This document shows, piece after piece, positions 20,626 to 34,700 of a DNA stretch of 64,000 nt (positions are counted from its first letter, which is position 1; every line of letters starts with the position of its first letter). The notes under the pieces are model-generated. The model worked only from the letters and a program-made list of their open reading frames with translations. It was not told the origin of the DNA and did not search any database. The stretch spans positions 24,058,893 to 24,122,892 of the forward strand of contig NC_092646.1 of the NCBI RefSeq assembly GCF_039555335.1, given 5' to 3'. Position numbers and translations under genes: made by a program. This stretch comes from Amphiura filiformis (taxonomy: Eukaryota; Echinodermata; Ophiuroidea; Amphilepidida; Amphiuridae).

Positions 20626-22589
20626 TTCAACAACGAAAAGAAGCTAAAGATCGTATAATTCACATGATTATTTCATGAGGAATGTTAGTTAATCATTGCC
20701 CCTCAGCCTTACAAAAACTTCGATGATTTCTCTGTTGATATCGGCAATAAAACTACAGAATAAAACTGCATGTTTAGAAAAAAAAAAAAAAAATATTGAA
20801 TTCAACTTGTAAAGCTTGAATACGCATTACATGTTCCAGGCATGACGAATTTTACGCGCTCTAGCGTAACGCTGTAGTCTCGCTTCAGCGTTCACAGTAT
20901 CACGCTACAGTAAAAAGTGTGGATTCATCATGGATTAACAACGGTTGGCTCCTGTACAAAGGTATAGGAAGAGTTGTTGAAAACCCTTTCAAAGATTGCA
21001 GAAACAAAATAAAAAACTAATCATAACTTCGATAAGGAACTAGATAATGGATAAACGCCTGATATGAATTATTTACATCAAGTTCAATAATCCGTACAAT
21101 TCACCACTTTTTAGAATTTCTATATTAGGTTTAGCTTCTTAGTAAGTATAATTATATTGGTGTACCAATGTCATTGAAAAGTCTCTGACCCAGGGATATC
21201 AACATGAAAAAGAATTCAGAAGCCAGCGGAGAAAGCTGTGAGAAACTGGGCAGGATGGGTGCAGAGTAAAAAAAAAAAACAAGGAGCGCTACCAGTATTT
21301 TTTAAGTTCCCCCATACATAAATGGAGTCACTTTATCAAGAAATGACAAGCCAAATGTTAATTGGTATTCACTAACGTATCAGTGTTAGTGTTTGCAATT
21401 AAATTGAGGCAATTCCTGGTGGCGTCTGTCTGTCTGCACAATCATTACCATAGTTTAATCAAGTTTAATTTGCATCTCAACCACTGCTACAGCTAGCATG
21501 AGATATACGATATTGATCTTTTAAGGTGTTTTTCTTTCAAATAATTCAATATAAGCTGCTCATTGTACAGTATCTTCTGTCTAAGCAAGTTTTTATTACT
21601 ATTAAAAACATCTCTTAAGGGTGGTCTTAACCCTGGAATTCTGTGAGGTCAAATTTGGGCCAAAATGCTCAATTTTGGCCCAAAATAAAAAAAAAAACTT
21701 TTTTGGCCCAAATGTTTTCGTTCAACGTAACAAAAAAATTCTTGGGCCAAATTTTTTTTTAATTAATTTTTTTTTAATTCATTACAAATATACCTAGGAC
21801 CTGTTTTTTCATTTTTTTTTAAATTTTGACCACCTTTGAGAAATTTGCACCAAAAATGGTCAAAAATTCTTAATTTTAAAAAATCATAAAATGTCTGATT
21901 TTCTACCAAATTTCAAATCATTGTATCAACTCAGTATGTTATCTTATAAAATGGTTTTATTTTAACAAATATTTATATTAGTATCTTGTGGTTTTGTTAC
22001 ATTAGTTTTTCACATAATGGTGTTTCAGTATTGTGTAGTTAAATATGATTTTAACATTTGTTTGTCTCTGTGTTAACTACCCTAGAATACTAGGCTAAAC
22101 TTAAAAAGTATGTCGTTTTTGGAGGGGAAATACAACAAAAAGGGCTGATTTAACATTACGTTTCATTTTTTTTCTTAAAAATATTTTCCAAGTGTGCAGT
22201 CTGCCCCCCCCCCCCCCACCATCCCACTGATTATGCCTGTTTTGTATGATGGAAGATCAGCTTCATCAAGTAGGGTATACACATTGTTTTTTGAAAACAT
22301 GCTGGACTCTACGATAGATGCTGCTGCCATCAACCAGCTATAAAAATAGATAGGTTAAAGGTCATTGGACCGTGACCATTGCCTGAAATAGGGAACAGAA
22401 AAGTATCATTGATCTCCTAACGGTGCAATTAAATTATTGTGGAGTGTGGAGTCAATGAGGCCGCCTTCAATGATTGATAACAACTTCTGTACAAAACAAC
22501 TTCTGTACAAAAATACTCTAAATGAATACAGATGAGTTATAATAACTTTTAACAAAATATAATGATGTATATTTGTAGCGGTAAACGTA

Positions 22590-22900
22590 AATAGAAAGCA
22601 AAATTAAACTTATACGCTACTCAAATTTGGTACACTCACGGCAGCGCTTTCACCGGGTCAACTGACGTCTTCAGCGGATATTATTGCTCTGAAGATTTGT
22701 TGTTGCTAGTGATGTTGAGACGCCTCCAATAAAGTCACAGGTGTAGATGACATCAAACAAGAAGATGTTGTGGCTCCCCCTTGGTTCCGAGCAATCAGAA
22801 CAATATCACCTGCTGAAGACACAGGTTGACCCGGTGAAAGCGCTCTGGTGAGAGTGCCAAATTTGTGTAGCGTAGAAGTTTAATTTTGCTTTTTTTTGAA
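22590..22900. mobile_element. Inverted-repeat element with 'gtcttcagcgga' arms
   Basis: 'gcaaaattaaacttatacgc' through 'gcgctttcaccgggtcaac' (22599-22662) is mirrored by 'gttgacccggtgaaagcgct' through 'gtagcgtagaagtttaattt' (about 22825-22888). Inside, 'gacgtcttcagcgga' faces 'tgctgaagacac'. A related one-sided piece is at about 56755-56830. A link to Penelope-like or other retroelement ends is only a guess. Confidence 0.6.
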
Positions 22901-24539
22901 TGCTTGAAACACCCTAAATGTTGGTGTGTGTTCCACATCTGTATATATCTTACTAACAGTACTCTTTACTCTTAAACCAAATTACTTCAAAAAAAGAGAA
23001 AAAAAGATAATGATTATGCTACATATTATTCTCCTATGTCAGAAAATTATGTCCTGTAATGTCTGTGAGATTTTCTGTTATGTATTTTATGTTTATGAAC
23101 ATATTTTAAAAATGTAATGAAATTTTAAAGTTTTGAATTATAATATTTTGGAAATTCATTGTTGTTTCTGTATTTTCCGTAAAACTAAATTTATTGTGTA
23201 TAACATAGTTTGCGGATGATGATACTCGGCAACATGTATCCATACACTTTTCCAACTCACCGATGTGTGTCATCAATGTATCGCATGGTGCTCAAGTTAT
23301 GGTAGTTAACAACATGAACAAATTATGTGTGGTAGCTTATACATGTATGTCAAATGGTCTGTCCTTAACAACATTGTCCCAATCTGAACGGTTAAGGTAA
23401 TTATTTGATAAATGAATAATTATCGTGAGATTAGAAATTAACAGTAAGTTTATTGTTGTTTTTTAATTTGTGTTTTGTTGAGAAAATAATCTAGAGTTGA
23501 ATTCAAAGTAACTCTCTAATAGAGACATTTTTCCCAGAGCATTTATTTTAGTTTTTTAAACCTTTATTGTACTTAGTTTTGGAATGAAGAAAGAAATACT
23601 GACTTTACAACAAGTTGTGCGTTTAGTTCATAGGTTGTAGTGAATATCATTGGTAAATTATAACCTTTTCAGGCTGGGCTGTCAACTCTCATGCATTGAG
23701 CATGAGACTCGCGCCAAGGTAGTTAAATGTCATGCCAAGGTAATAAATCTCACACCAAGAGCTAAAATCTCATGTATCGTCAAAATATTATGTGAAAATT
23801 ACCAATAAATAATGTAAAAATGGCGCACCAAATGGCTTCATTTGGACTTTCATTTTGGAAATTTTCCACAGCTCCCCACCGCTAACACGCCAAATACATA
23901 TTGTTGATCAATTTTAGACAATACATGTATCTAAATATAATTGAAAAAAGTGTAGTAATGGTGTGGCATGGCTAATTTGATAAATGAATCGGGTCAATTA
24001 GAAGGAAATAAAGATTGCTCTTTTGTGCTTTTTGATTACCAGAAAAGAATGAGGTCAGGAAAATAAGGAAAGCCAATACAGTCAAGAAATTTGTGTGGTG
24101 TAGATATCCTGATTGCTCCAAAGAAGTTATATTTAAAGAGTCTTGAGATTCCATATTTGCATGTAGGTCATGGAGGTTAAAATATGTGTTGTGATTTGTG
24201 CAAACCTATGTAAGCTTGGTTCAAGATTTCTATCATTCAATTTTGGCCTTTGACTATAAATGTTGGAGGTACACCATTTTAGGTCCCTTGTGTGATAATC
24301 CAATATGGTGACCGCAATTTCCTCATTTTAAAAGGAAACTTTTATCCAAAACAATGTCATCTGCTCCAATCTAACACATGGGCCGAAGTAAACCGGAGCC
24401 AAAGAAACTTTTTTCTTGACTTAAGCTTTCTTGAGCTTAAGGTGCAAATTGAATCATAACAATTGCTCAGCAGCAGAAAGATGACTGTATCTCCTGGAGT
24501 TCTTTATGAAAATGTACTTCATTTCTTGCCACCTAGAGT

Positions 24540-24765
24540 ACATTTTTGTTTGAATGAACACAGCTGCCAACAGTGTGACGATTTTCTGCGTACACTGTGT
24601 GCTGAATGCTCGCATGTGTGTAACAAGGAAGTGAATCCAACTCTCTTGTGTTTGGTTGATAGTTTCATTAAGTTTGCAAGGTTGTGCATTCACATTATTT
24701 TGAAATATGATCGTGGTCGGATCGCGTACAGCTGTTGGCAGCTGTGTTCATTCAAATGAAATATT
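24540..24765. mobile_element. Inverted-repeat element
   Basis: 'ttgtttgaatgaacacagctgccaacag' (about 24546) faces 'ctgttggcagctgtgttcattcaaatga' (about 24730) in opposite orientation. The open frames here on both strands result from the hairpin and are not called as genes. Confidence 0.6.
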
Positions 24766-24929
24766 TACTATAGCTATATGGGTTTTCATTTTGCTTATAG
24801 TCTATGTGCATGTGTATAAATATTGATTTGATATTATTTTTCTAGAGATATATATTGTAAAAACCTTCAACAGTAATACTGTAAATTGCAGAATATAAGC
24901 AAAGTAATGTAAGAACTGTTGCCTATAAT

Positions 24930-25183
24930 GGGCTATTCCATTTAAAATCCACACTACCCCTGTGGAAGATTTTGGAAATATGTTCCACAGAGGGTGTATG
25001 AATTTCAAATGGAATGAGCACATTAGACAGCTCCATTTGAATTTCATACACCCTCTGAGAAAGATTCCACCTGAATCTTCCCCTGAGGTTAGAATGAGTT
25101 TCAAATGGAGCTGCTAATGTGTTAATTCCATTTGAAATTCATACTCCCTCTGTGGTAGTGTGGATTTTAAATGGAATAACCCA
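24930..25183. mobile_element. MITE family A copy
   Basis: Starts 'gggctattccatttaaaatc' and ends 'ttttaaatggaataaccc'. Inner arms 'cccctgtggaag' and 'ccctctgtggtag' are inverted. Confidence 0.8.
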
Positions 25184-25274
25184 ATTTGGGATTATTGTAA
25201 ATAGAGTTCCTCATCCTTTCATTGTATTTTTAATGCACATTATTGTAACATATGAAATATATGTGTGAATTACA

Positions 25275-25445
25275 GTTCAAATAAACAATTACAATCCTTA
25301 GCTTTTGACAAGTGTTATGTCTTCTACGGAGGTATGTGTCTAAAGGAATGGAAACATAAGGGTGGTTTTGAAATTCCATCACACCCCCATACTCGCACAC
25401 CTCCGTAGAAGACACTTGTCGAAAGCTGAGGATTGTGGTTGTTTT
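25275..25445. mobile_element. Hairpin element with 'tcttctacggaggt' arms
   Basis: 'acaatccttagcttttgaca' and 'tcttctacggaggt' (25288-25333) are mirrored by 'acctccgtagaaga' and 'tgtcgaaagctgaggattgt' (25399-25436). The arms pair closely around about 65 bp of loop. Confidence 0.65.
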
Positions 25446-26279
25446 TTCGACCTTTGTATTTCATCATACATGTAGATCCAACCATGTTGTGTACATTAAC
25501 ATCATTAATTACGAGGAACTGTTTTTGGACACTTTGTATAATATTTGAAATATTGTGTGTAATATGTATCTCACAATGCACTATTTTAGGGTTACATTAG
25601 TCTCATGTCTATGTATGAATATCAGACAGAGTTGCCAAGCCCGCCGTTTTGTAGCCCAATTATATGACTTTGAACTATTGTCCAGCGACTTGAAAATGAT
25701 GACCCTGACTTTTGGGTGGCTTTGCAGCTCGAGTGGAAAAACATTAGCTATTTTGGTCTGTTTTGGGGAAAAACAACAAATCAGGAAGTTGTTGAAGATG
25801 AGTTTTGGATCAAAATTACAGAAAATCATAAAATTTTAGACCAATTTTGTCTCAAAATGGCCTTGATGTCTGACCAGTATTATTTTGGGTGGATTTTTGT
25901 CGATTTGTGTTGCATTTCAAGCGTACTGCCTGCAGATTGCACCACAAATTACTGGTAACCTTGATTTCAGATTTCATACATGTACATAGAATGAGATAAT
26001 GTGACCTCCTGGAAAAGTGCATTTGTGGGGCATTGAAAATGGGATTGAGAAAAAGGTTTATGAAAGTGATGTACACAGGTATAGTTTATTCCTTTATAAA
26101 GAGCACCTTGCAGTAAAATGTGCCAAAAAAACAAACAAAAAAAACTAGCTGGTTTGCTTCATAGTTATTAAATCAAGTGAATGTCAAAAAAAATATATAT
26201 GTAAAATTGATCAAGAGCACCTTGCAGGAAATGTGCCAAAAAATAGACAGTTTGATTCTATATTATAAAGAAAGGACAC

Positions 26280-26480
26280 TACTGGTCATCTAACAGTATT
26301 TCTGATTGGTTGATAACTTGAAATGCTCATTTCAATTGCCAATTATGACTAGGCTTTAAACTATTTATGGTCAAACTTGCATTTGCAGAGGACCTATATT
26401 AATAACCTCCTTGATTGGTTCAAAATTGGACACAATATTCATTTTGGCCAATCGGCAGGTAGTTCTCATGGGGTTAAAAA
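26280..26480. mobile_element. MITE with CCAAT motifs, copy 1 (diverged)
   Basis: Contains 'attggttgataacttg', 'ttgattggttcaaaattgg' and the end 'ggccaatcggcaggtagttc' then 'tcatggggttaaaa'. That end matches the copies at 28400-28586 and 49460-49668. Confidence 0.5.
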
Positions 26481-27902
26481 CTATTATGCTCATTGAGTGA
26501 ATGTCAAAAAAATAAATGTTTGACACTTAATTCGTCAACTACAAATCCTACTGTTAAACTAGGAGTATAATATTTAATCTCTGTGAAGAGAAAATATATA
26601 GTTACATATGTAAGTCTTCTAAAAACCTTACTGTTAATGGAATGAATTACAAGTACCTGGCAAAAAGTTGCTAGGAAAAAAAACTATATTTCTGCACAGA
26701 AATGATTCTATGGGATTATTATTCTGTGAACGAAATGGCTAGAAATGAAGGAATGAGCTTATTATTCTATGAAAAATAAATGATTTTTGGTTGAACAAAA
26801 ACATTTGCGATATGTAACAGACTGCTGTTTGTATATTCAATTCTCAGACACAGTTGCACAGCTGCTTAGGTTTTGCTGTGAACTACACAGACAATCATCA
26901 TTTCTTGTGTTCTATATTTAATGTAGTTGTTACTAACACCATAAACCATTATAGTTCATGCTTTCTAAAGTGCTAATTCCGTGGTTGAACAAGAAGATTG
27001 TAAGTGCTTTATTATCATTCAACTCATATAAATTATATAGTTTCATTATGTCTGTTGTTGGCAGTATACCATTTAGGTCCCATGCATGACAATCTGATGG
27101 TACAAGTATGAGCTAAACTAGTTAAGTTCACATTGTTATGCATGGGGCTTAGTAGTACATGTAGTACACAGTGGCATGCGCTGGATTTTATGGAGCGACC
27201 AGGGTATTGAGAACCCAGCTGGCTTCACACAATGCTCATTGCTCATCCTAAAATTCAATGCTCGATCCTATGATCACAGCTTCTGAGCGAGTGAATTCCA
27301 TATTATAATTACAAAGGTGTGACAGCCACCTTGTTCATGCCATGCCATGCCACTGTTGATTAAATCCACTTTCTCTTGTATGGTAAAAAGTGAAAGTATG
27401 TAAAATCTTTATCAGCAATAATAAAATTTTAATTTTAATAAATTATATCTATCAATTTGTAAATGTATTTATCGACGGTTAATGATTAACAATATAAAAA
27501 CGAAAACGTTTTGTTTTGATCTGGTATTGTATAATGCAGTGGAGTTTTGTATATATATGGAATCAGTAAATATTTCTTGTGGACTTTTGCTTCCTTATGT
27601 AAAGGTTGATCATTATCAACTATTAGACGAGTCATGTGACATTTAAACTTTGATAATTAACTGGCAACCTGTGTGGATATTAAATGGTTGCCAAGTTTTT
27701 AGACACAAGCATTGCGGAAGATATTTAGCTTAAAAAAACAGAAACTTCGCAATTCTTGAAAAAATGTTGCGTAAGGAGGTTTTTACATGGAGGTTGATGT
27801 TGGAGCTGTTCATGTAATACCAGAAAAATTGGTAGAAATCTGAAGACTTGGCACAGGCCAGTGGGCATGTTAACATTTTTTATTAGGATGCAACACTGTG
27901 TT

Positions 27903-28262
27903 ATACTGGTTTCATACTGCATGCCACTTGCCAATGAGCGATGTGATGCTTCATCATGCTGCTTGTACTTTTCTGCAAACGGTAGTCGCTAGCAGCATGA
28001 CTCGGAAAGCCAATGTTTGCCACTCTGTGCTCATTGGCCGAAAATTATATCCTGTTCTCACACGTCAGAGCAGCACCGCTCCTGAATTCACTTGAATTCA
28101 AGTCAGTCCTAGCGATCTGCTGCTTGGAGCAACTTTGGCAAAGCGGTGGAGTGATTAATCTATCAGCTTGCTGCTGGTCACTGCTAGCATTTCCGGCGCG
28201 ACTGCGCAGTGAAGCAAAATTAGCATCGGAGCAGCAGGAAAGTATGAAACCAGCATTAGGTT
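27903..28262. mobile_element. Inverted-repeat element with 'actggtttcatact' ends
   Basis: 'actggtttcatactgc' (27906) faces 'agtatgaaaccagca' (28240). Inner pieces such as 'gctgcttgtacttttctgc' and 'gcagcaggaaag' also partly pair. Open frames inside lack domains. Confidence 0.55.
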
Positions 28263-28399
28263 AAACTAAACTGTACATCGGATGCTAATGTTACTATTAT
28301 ACAATTCAGAACAGTGTACGATAAGATTATTTTATAAGTGTATTTATTTCAGAGGAGTGTACATTTCAGTGTGATATCCCACCTGTGAAATTGTTTCCT

Positions 28400-28586
28400 A
28401 ACCCCATGAGAACTACCTGCCGATTGGCCAAAAAGAAGTTTCCATTATCAATTGGACCAATCAGGGTGAATTATTGGGGTGAATTATTTGTAAATCTCCA
28501 TTCTGATTGGTGATTAAAGTGAAGATATCATGTAAATGACCAATCAGAGGCAATGTTAGATCGACAGGTAGTGCTCAGGGGGTTAA
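28400..28586. mobile_element. MITE with CCAAT motifs, copy 2
   Basis: The ends are 'ccccatgagaactacctgcc' at the left and 'gacaggtagtgctcaggggg' at the right, forming inverted repeats. Inside are 'gattggccaaaaagaag', 'attggaccaatcagg' and 'ctgattggtgattaaa'. It closely matches 49460-49668 in inverse orientation. Confidence 0.7.
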
Positions 28587-28939
28587 AAAGTACTTACAAG
28601 CACAAATTAATGTCATTCTTTCCAATCTGTACAATTTCAGAAGTAGGCCTACAAGACCATGTTAAGACCAGGTGGGGTGAGTTGCCATACTCATGTCACC
28701 TTTTACACTTTTTTGTGACTGTGCCCTAAATGTGCCATAAGTATGATCTATACTTTTCCTGTAAATAAACCTTTAATGCCTATTACAGAACAAACTGTAG
28801 ACCTGAATTACTGCCACTATAGGATGCAGTGTTATGCAGTGTTGGAGTGTTTAAAAAAATCATGTGCATTTCTTCAAATTTTAATATTATCAGGGGTGAA
28901 GAGGGCTTGAGTTTTGAATCTTAGAGGTGAGCTAAAGTT

Positions 28940-29200
28940 GCTCCCTTTAGTTTTTGCGAGAACACTTTCTCTAAGATATTACATGTTTAGTGCATTATGA
29001 GGAGAGCTATGAATTGCACTCCTGAGCCTAAATCTCAAGCCCTGTATTAAACATAATCCTGCAGGAGAGCTAAATATTGCTCTCCTGATGAAAGCGTTCA
29101 CAATATTTCACATTGTGCATTACCTGTTAGCAGCATTACAAGGAGAGCTTTGAAATGCTCTCCTGAGACTATAAATCACTCTCCTTAATGTTCAAGTTCG
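28940..29200. repeat. Degenerate tandem repeat 'ggagagct...gctctcct'
   Basis: Short palindrome-like units ('ggagagctaaatattgctct', 'ggagagctttgaaatgctct') recur four or five times. No coding potential. Confidence 0.5.
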
Positions 29201-29920
29201 AATTAAGAAGTCTGTAAATCACTCTAGGTCCCTATGGACAAGATTTTATTAATATAAATAATAATTCTCAGCAGTGCTATACTATGTAAGTTTCGCTATG
29301 GGCCAATCTTGCAAAGATCTGCAATGTATCTGAAACCATTGTCAATTCCATTGAGCCAACAAGGAGTTACAATGCATGCTAAGGACTTTCAGTAAGGATA
29401 CATTGTGGGCCTTGCAATGCATGGTTGGTCTAAAGGAGTAAAATTGTAAACTTTCAGAGGTAAAATCATTTACGGTAATTAAGTATCTTAGGCAAAATAA
29501 TGTAATACCAAAATAAAAACACCTTGCAATTATGTCAGTTTGTTTTTAGTATCTTTATTATAGTCTATATAATACAGTAGTTCACACACATCCCCTCACA
29601 CCCCCTCCCGCTTGAGTGACCAACTGGGGACACACATTAAAAAAAAATCCAACTGGGGACTTTTTTGTGCGAAATTCCACACATCTGGGGCTTTTGATGT
29701 GTGTACAATCGGGGACCTACCCCTACTTGAAGGAAGTCAATTGGGGACGTCCCCATTTGGGGCGAAGTCCCCGGATTTTCGTAAAAAATCACCAAAAAGC
29801 CCCCGATTGTAGGGTTTTACCTGGTCCCCTACACACACACCCCAACCCCCACGTATCAAGTTGATATGAGTGACCATGTACATCTAAGCAGTCTGTCCTT
29901 AAACTAACCATTGACGTAAT

Positions 29921-30172
29921 GGGCTAATCCATTTAAAATTACACACTCCCCCTGTGGAAGATTGTGAAAATATCTTTCACAGGGGGAGTATGAATTTCAA
30001 ATGGATTAGCACATTAACCAACTCTTATTTGAAACTCATCCTCCATCTGTGGAAGATTCAGGTTGAAACTATTTCAGAGGGTGTATAAAATTCAAACAGA
30101 CCCGCCTAATATGTTCTTTCCATTTGAAGTCTATATCCCCCTGTGGAAGATATTTCAAAAATAGAATAGCCC
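29921..30172. mobile_element. MITE family A copy
   Basis: Starts 'gggctaatccatttaaaatt' and ends 'aaaatagaatagccc', with inner 'ccccctgtggaagat' on both arms in opposite orientation. It is preceded by a G/C-skewed repeat at 29580-29870 with 'ggggac' phrases. Confidence 0.75.
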
Positions 30173-31723
30173 AATATAAGTTATTATGTTTTCTGAATCT
30201 TCCTATACAGAGTTGAAGAGTCCAATATAATCAACACTTTGACTGTGTTGGATAGGCTCACTCCCCCCCATTTTGTTTTCAACAATTTTTTGACCCAATC
30301 TCATACCAAAAGTCATATTTTTGACAAAAATCACATCTTTTTTCAAAAATCATTTTTGACCAAAATCATGTTTTTGACCAAAATCACATTTTTGAACAAG
30401 AAAAGATTCTGAAAACATAATAATGATAAAATTGGATGGTTTTTTCACCCAATACAAAATTTATTGGTCTTGCTATGAGTTGGAAATATATTGGACTCGA
30501 CTACATCTCGTCCAATATTTTAAAACTCATAGCTCAACCAATAAATTTGTTATTGGGTTCAAACCATCCAATTTTATATCTGCATCCTATCCAAACAGTT
30601 GTATTTTATTGTGTGAACTTCTCTTGCTGATGTAGCGAAATACAAGATTGCCCACATCTGTTGCAAGATACAGGCTAGGGTTGAGAACCAGAAAGACAAC
30701 TCATAAAATGGCATTTTGAGTAATGGGATGGGACATCTTAAAAAAACTTTTAAGGGTTGAGAACCAGAAAGAGGTACCTCATGAGTTCAATATTTTTCAC
30801 CGTTGTGGCAAAGACGTCAACGTGTTGAGGCAACAGTTTCGCACACATATTTATGTGGCGTCTTTATGCGTGTGTGTGTAGCCCGCGCTTTGAGCATCCG
30901 CTGATCATCTGTAAATCCCATAACCTGTTGCGGGTAAACCTGAGATGTCATCATTTGACGTCACATAAGTGTGCACATTGTTTAGTGAACATCATAGACT
31001 GAATCCACCAGTCCTTCAACTGCTACACACAGTCATCGGCCATTTTATTCTGCCATGTTTAATTGTTTCAAGAGAGAGGAAAGCAATAGCTAATTGTAGT
31101 TCGACATCTGCATCTACAGTTTTATCACTATTAAACATTTCTATGAATATCCAATGGTAATGATCACCACCTGAATAGTACCATCAACATCAAGCTCCAA
31201 CAGGAAGCAGCTGTCATTCAGTTTGAGAAAGTGTCATTGGTGCAGAACCCAGGGGGGGGGGGCACTTGTATTTTAAAAGGGTGGCTGTGTGTGTTACGCT
31301 CGTTTAGGGTATCAAAAACAGCCAAAATGGGAAAAAAGGGTACCTTAATCACATAGATGTTACTGAAAAAGGGTAACTAAATTTGGCAGCAAGATACCGA
31401 CAAAAATCAGTTGAAAAGTAGGTTAAATTTCGGGTAAAATTATACTCAAAAAGTGTGTTTTTTTTATTGGTTTTTCTTCAGGCCTTTTGACTGATCGCTA
31501 CCGGTTTGTTCATCGTGACTAATACCAGTAAAATACTTGCTTAGGGTAGGAAAACAATGGCATAGTACTTGCTTTGAGTCCATTTTACACTTATGAAAAG
31601 TACTCGCTTTGGGTTCTTTTTGAAAGTCTTTACGCGGGTGATATACAACTTGAAAATACAAGTGGCCCCTACGGCATAGAATTAGTCGAATCGGCACCCA
31701 GGCCTGTGCCCTCCCTTGCACTC

Positions 31724-34700
31724 CTAGCTACAGCATTGTTCCAAACTCATTTTTTTTCTTTTTCCACTGGACTCTTCAGTTGTCTTACGATCCTCTTCAT
31801 CAGCAAGTAATGTATCTCTGACATCTGTTATGATGTATCCCAGTAAATTGCTGCCTTTCCACATTTCTTTGTTCTCCGCAGCAGGGTTATTGACAGAGAG
31901 TCCTATTCCCCAGATTCTGTCCCTGGGACTAGCTTCAACTAAAGTAGTGCCTTTGGTTGCTAGAAGTGTTTTTTTGATGTCAGCATTCTGTGAGAACTGT
32001 TGGTAAATAATTCAGACAGAAAGAATTAGATACAAGTAAATGGTCTATAGAAATAAGCATTCGCACCAGAAGTGGGGAGAGGGTACATGTAGGGGGATAC
32101 ATCCCCCCGAATTTTTTCCATGGGGGAGGGGACATCCCCTCTTAAAACCATAACAGAAGAACAAAATAAAGCAATAATTTTATAAATTGCCCTGTGCATC
32201 TCTTTTTAGCCCCAAAAACAGTTTTTTGGATCAAAATAGGGTAAAATTACATTTTTACACTCTTCATGCACAATGGCCCCATCAAATAGCAATTTTCACC
32301 TTAATTTTGGGCTACAATAGTCTGAAATCAAATTGTCCTGTGTGTTTCATGTGCAAATGTACCAGTAATACCAGAACAAAATATGATCTTCCTTTTAAAT
32401 GTTTCAGCCACCACTGGAAAAAAGCACTCATGGTAGAGCTAAAACAGCCTGTGTATTCTGTCATTTGGGATTGCTGAATTGCTCATCTTTCGCTCTTACT
32501 CCAATGCAAAAGTCTAGACTGAAAGTTTGCATTGGAATGTATATGGAAATAACAATTTTGTTGATTCTTTCAGGGTTGATTTTGACACACAATGAATTTA
32601 AATTTTCTTGAGAAAAGTTGATAGATTATCAAACTAAACAATGTTTGAATTTTAATTCCTTTTTTCATGAAAGGATTAGGCTGGTGTTTCAAATTCTGTT
32701 AACTTTCCCATTTGCCACAACAGCAATTTTTCATTCCACTGGTCAAGCCCGATCCTGACTCCACATCGCAGTGCGATGCGATGCTATGCTATAAAAACTA
32801 ATCTGAGCCAGGTTTTTACGAGCTCAGCGGTGAAAATTCTCATCGCTCGGTGGAAATTTTGGTCCACGCTGCGATATCGCAGCCGTGCATGCTTCTGATT
32901 GGCTGCTGGAAAATCAAGGTCGGTAGAATGACCATAAAAGGAGATGCAGACCCCACATGCTGCAATGTTTTAAAAGCATCGCAGCATCGCATCGTGCTGC
33001 GAATTGGAGTCAGGATCGGGCTTCAGAGGGAGGTTGGGTAAATAGCCAAGTTATGACAAATGACACTCTGACTACCAGAATAATATTGATCTTTTTTATT
33101 CATTGCTATTTTTGTCCACATGGGCTTCTCATGAATCTTAATGGTTTAAATGTTTATCATATATATCACCATGACAATATTTATGAAAAAGAATATTTTT
33201 CTTATATACCTTTCCTAGGTTTCCTTTCTTGACAATTTTTTCACGGTTCTCATTCCAAATTTTCTCATCAAAATTCCTGACTTTTCTGCCAAAGGCTTTC
33301 ATCTGACCAGGTTTATGGGCCTGCAGAATCAGTTCAGCATGTTCTTCATCATTAAATAACACTGAAAAGAAACAAAAGAATAAGTTGATCAAATTAAAAT
33401 AATGAAATGTGTTTAGGGCACAAACAAAGTTTTGGTGGAATCCTATTAAACGAAAGCAAAAAAGACAACAGTCATTGATATATACAGAAACCGAGCTTTA
33501 ATTTGATACCAAATTTATTTTGCCAAGTATTGCAGGGACGCCAGAAATGACGCATGAAGTAGGTAGAATTCGCACATTTCTATGGAACGCTTTAATAATA
33601 ATAGTGTGCACCCCTTGTGAAGGTTTCAAGGGCCTTGCAAGTATATTATTTCAAGCTGCGGATGTTGCTAAGTGTGTAGGTTTGTGCTGAGTTCAGCTAC
33701 AACTGGCCTATTTAGCTCTATTTGATGTGATCCGATTCTGATGATTCACCAGTGGAAGCGAAATCAGAAATTACAGCGCTATTAATCCTCTGGAAAATAT
33801 GCACTATATAAATCCCAAATTTATATTATTATTATGATGAGTCTTCATCGGTAGCTGTCCAGCTGCCCTGGCTGCTTCAAGCAAAAACGTCTGAACCAAC
33901 AATGGTCTGGTGCAATCAAGCTATTTAAAGCCATATTATAACATTTGCTGAGAAGAACGCCCTCAAAATAATTTTAAATTCAGGTTTTTACACGATTGTA
34001 ATGTACTTTAGTAAACAAAGATTCTCTGCAAAAATCAAGACTTTAGGTGCTGTATTTTCGTCAAAATCCGTGATTTTGAATTTAAACCGATGGAACCGTC
34101 GTTTTATTATTACGATAGAAATATTAGTTGAACGCATATGTGTTGTTCATGACACAGTACTACGTACACAGCGTGCGGGACACACACATATGCCAGAGGA
34201 TCGTACTGTATTACAACCGCCAGAGTAACATGCATTGGCGCTAGTAGTAAATTCCAATTTTCTTTGCTTTACCTCACTTGTTCGGCTCAAAATTAAAAGG
34301 GGACATATCTGACAGTAAAAGCTAACATTTTATGGAAAATAAATACTAATCTATTTTGTAAAGAAACGTTATAATATGGCTTTAAGGCGATATAATACCC
34401 CTATTTTCATCAGTACCCCTCTTCTTTTTTTTCTTGCAAATTTATTAAGTACATATATATGTTTATCACCTCATGTCCTGAACTTATAAAATATATCTAC
34501 ATATAAAGTGACTTTCAACCATTTTAGTAAGTAATTTTAGCCCTATATATTTTTTGTTTACTGTAACCTAGTAACTCAGATCTGTGTTTCATAACAAACC
34601 ATAATTTATTCTTTACAAAATGTTCAAGTAGGGTACATGAATAGAATACATTAAATCCTTTGTTATACTCTCTATAGAAAATCTATAGTGGTGCATGCAA

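Larger units (their letters stand above)
20640..31700. other. Gene-poor interval
   Basis: Apart from the mobile elements listed separately, this stretch is AT-rich sequence with homopolymer runs (such as the poly-C near 22202-22218 and T-runs at 21690-21830). No open frame has a recognisable domain, and I saw no convincing pair of splice sites framing conserved coding sequence. Short frames at 24454-24759, 25555-25958 and 28013-28264 fall in inverted repeats or low-complexity DNA. Exons of fast-evolving genes could be missed by eye. Confidence 0.5.
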
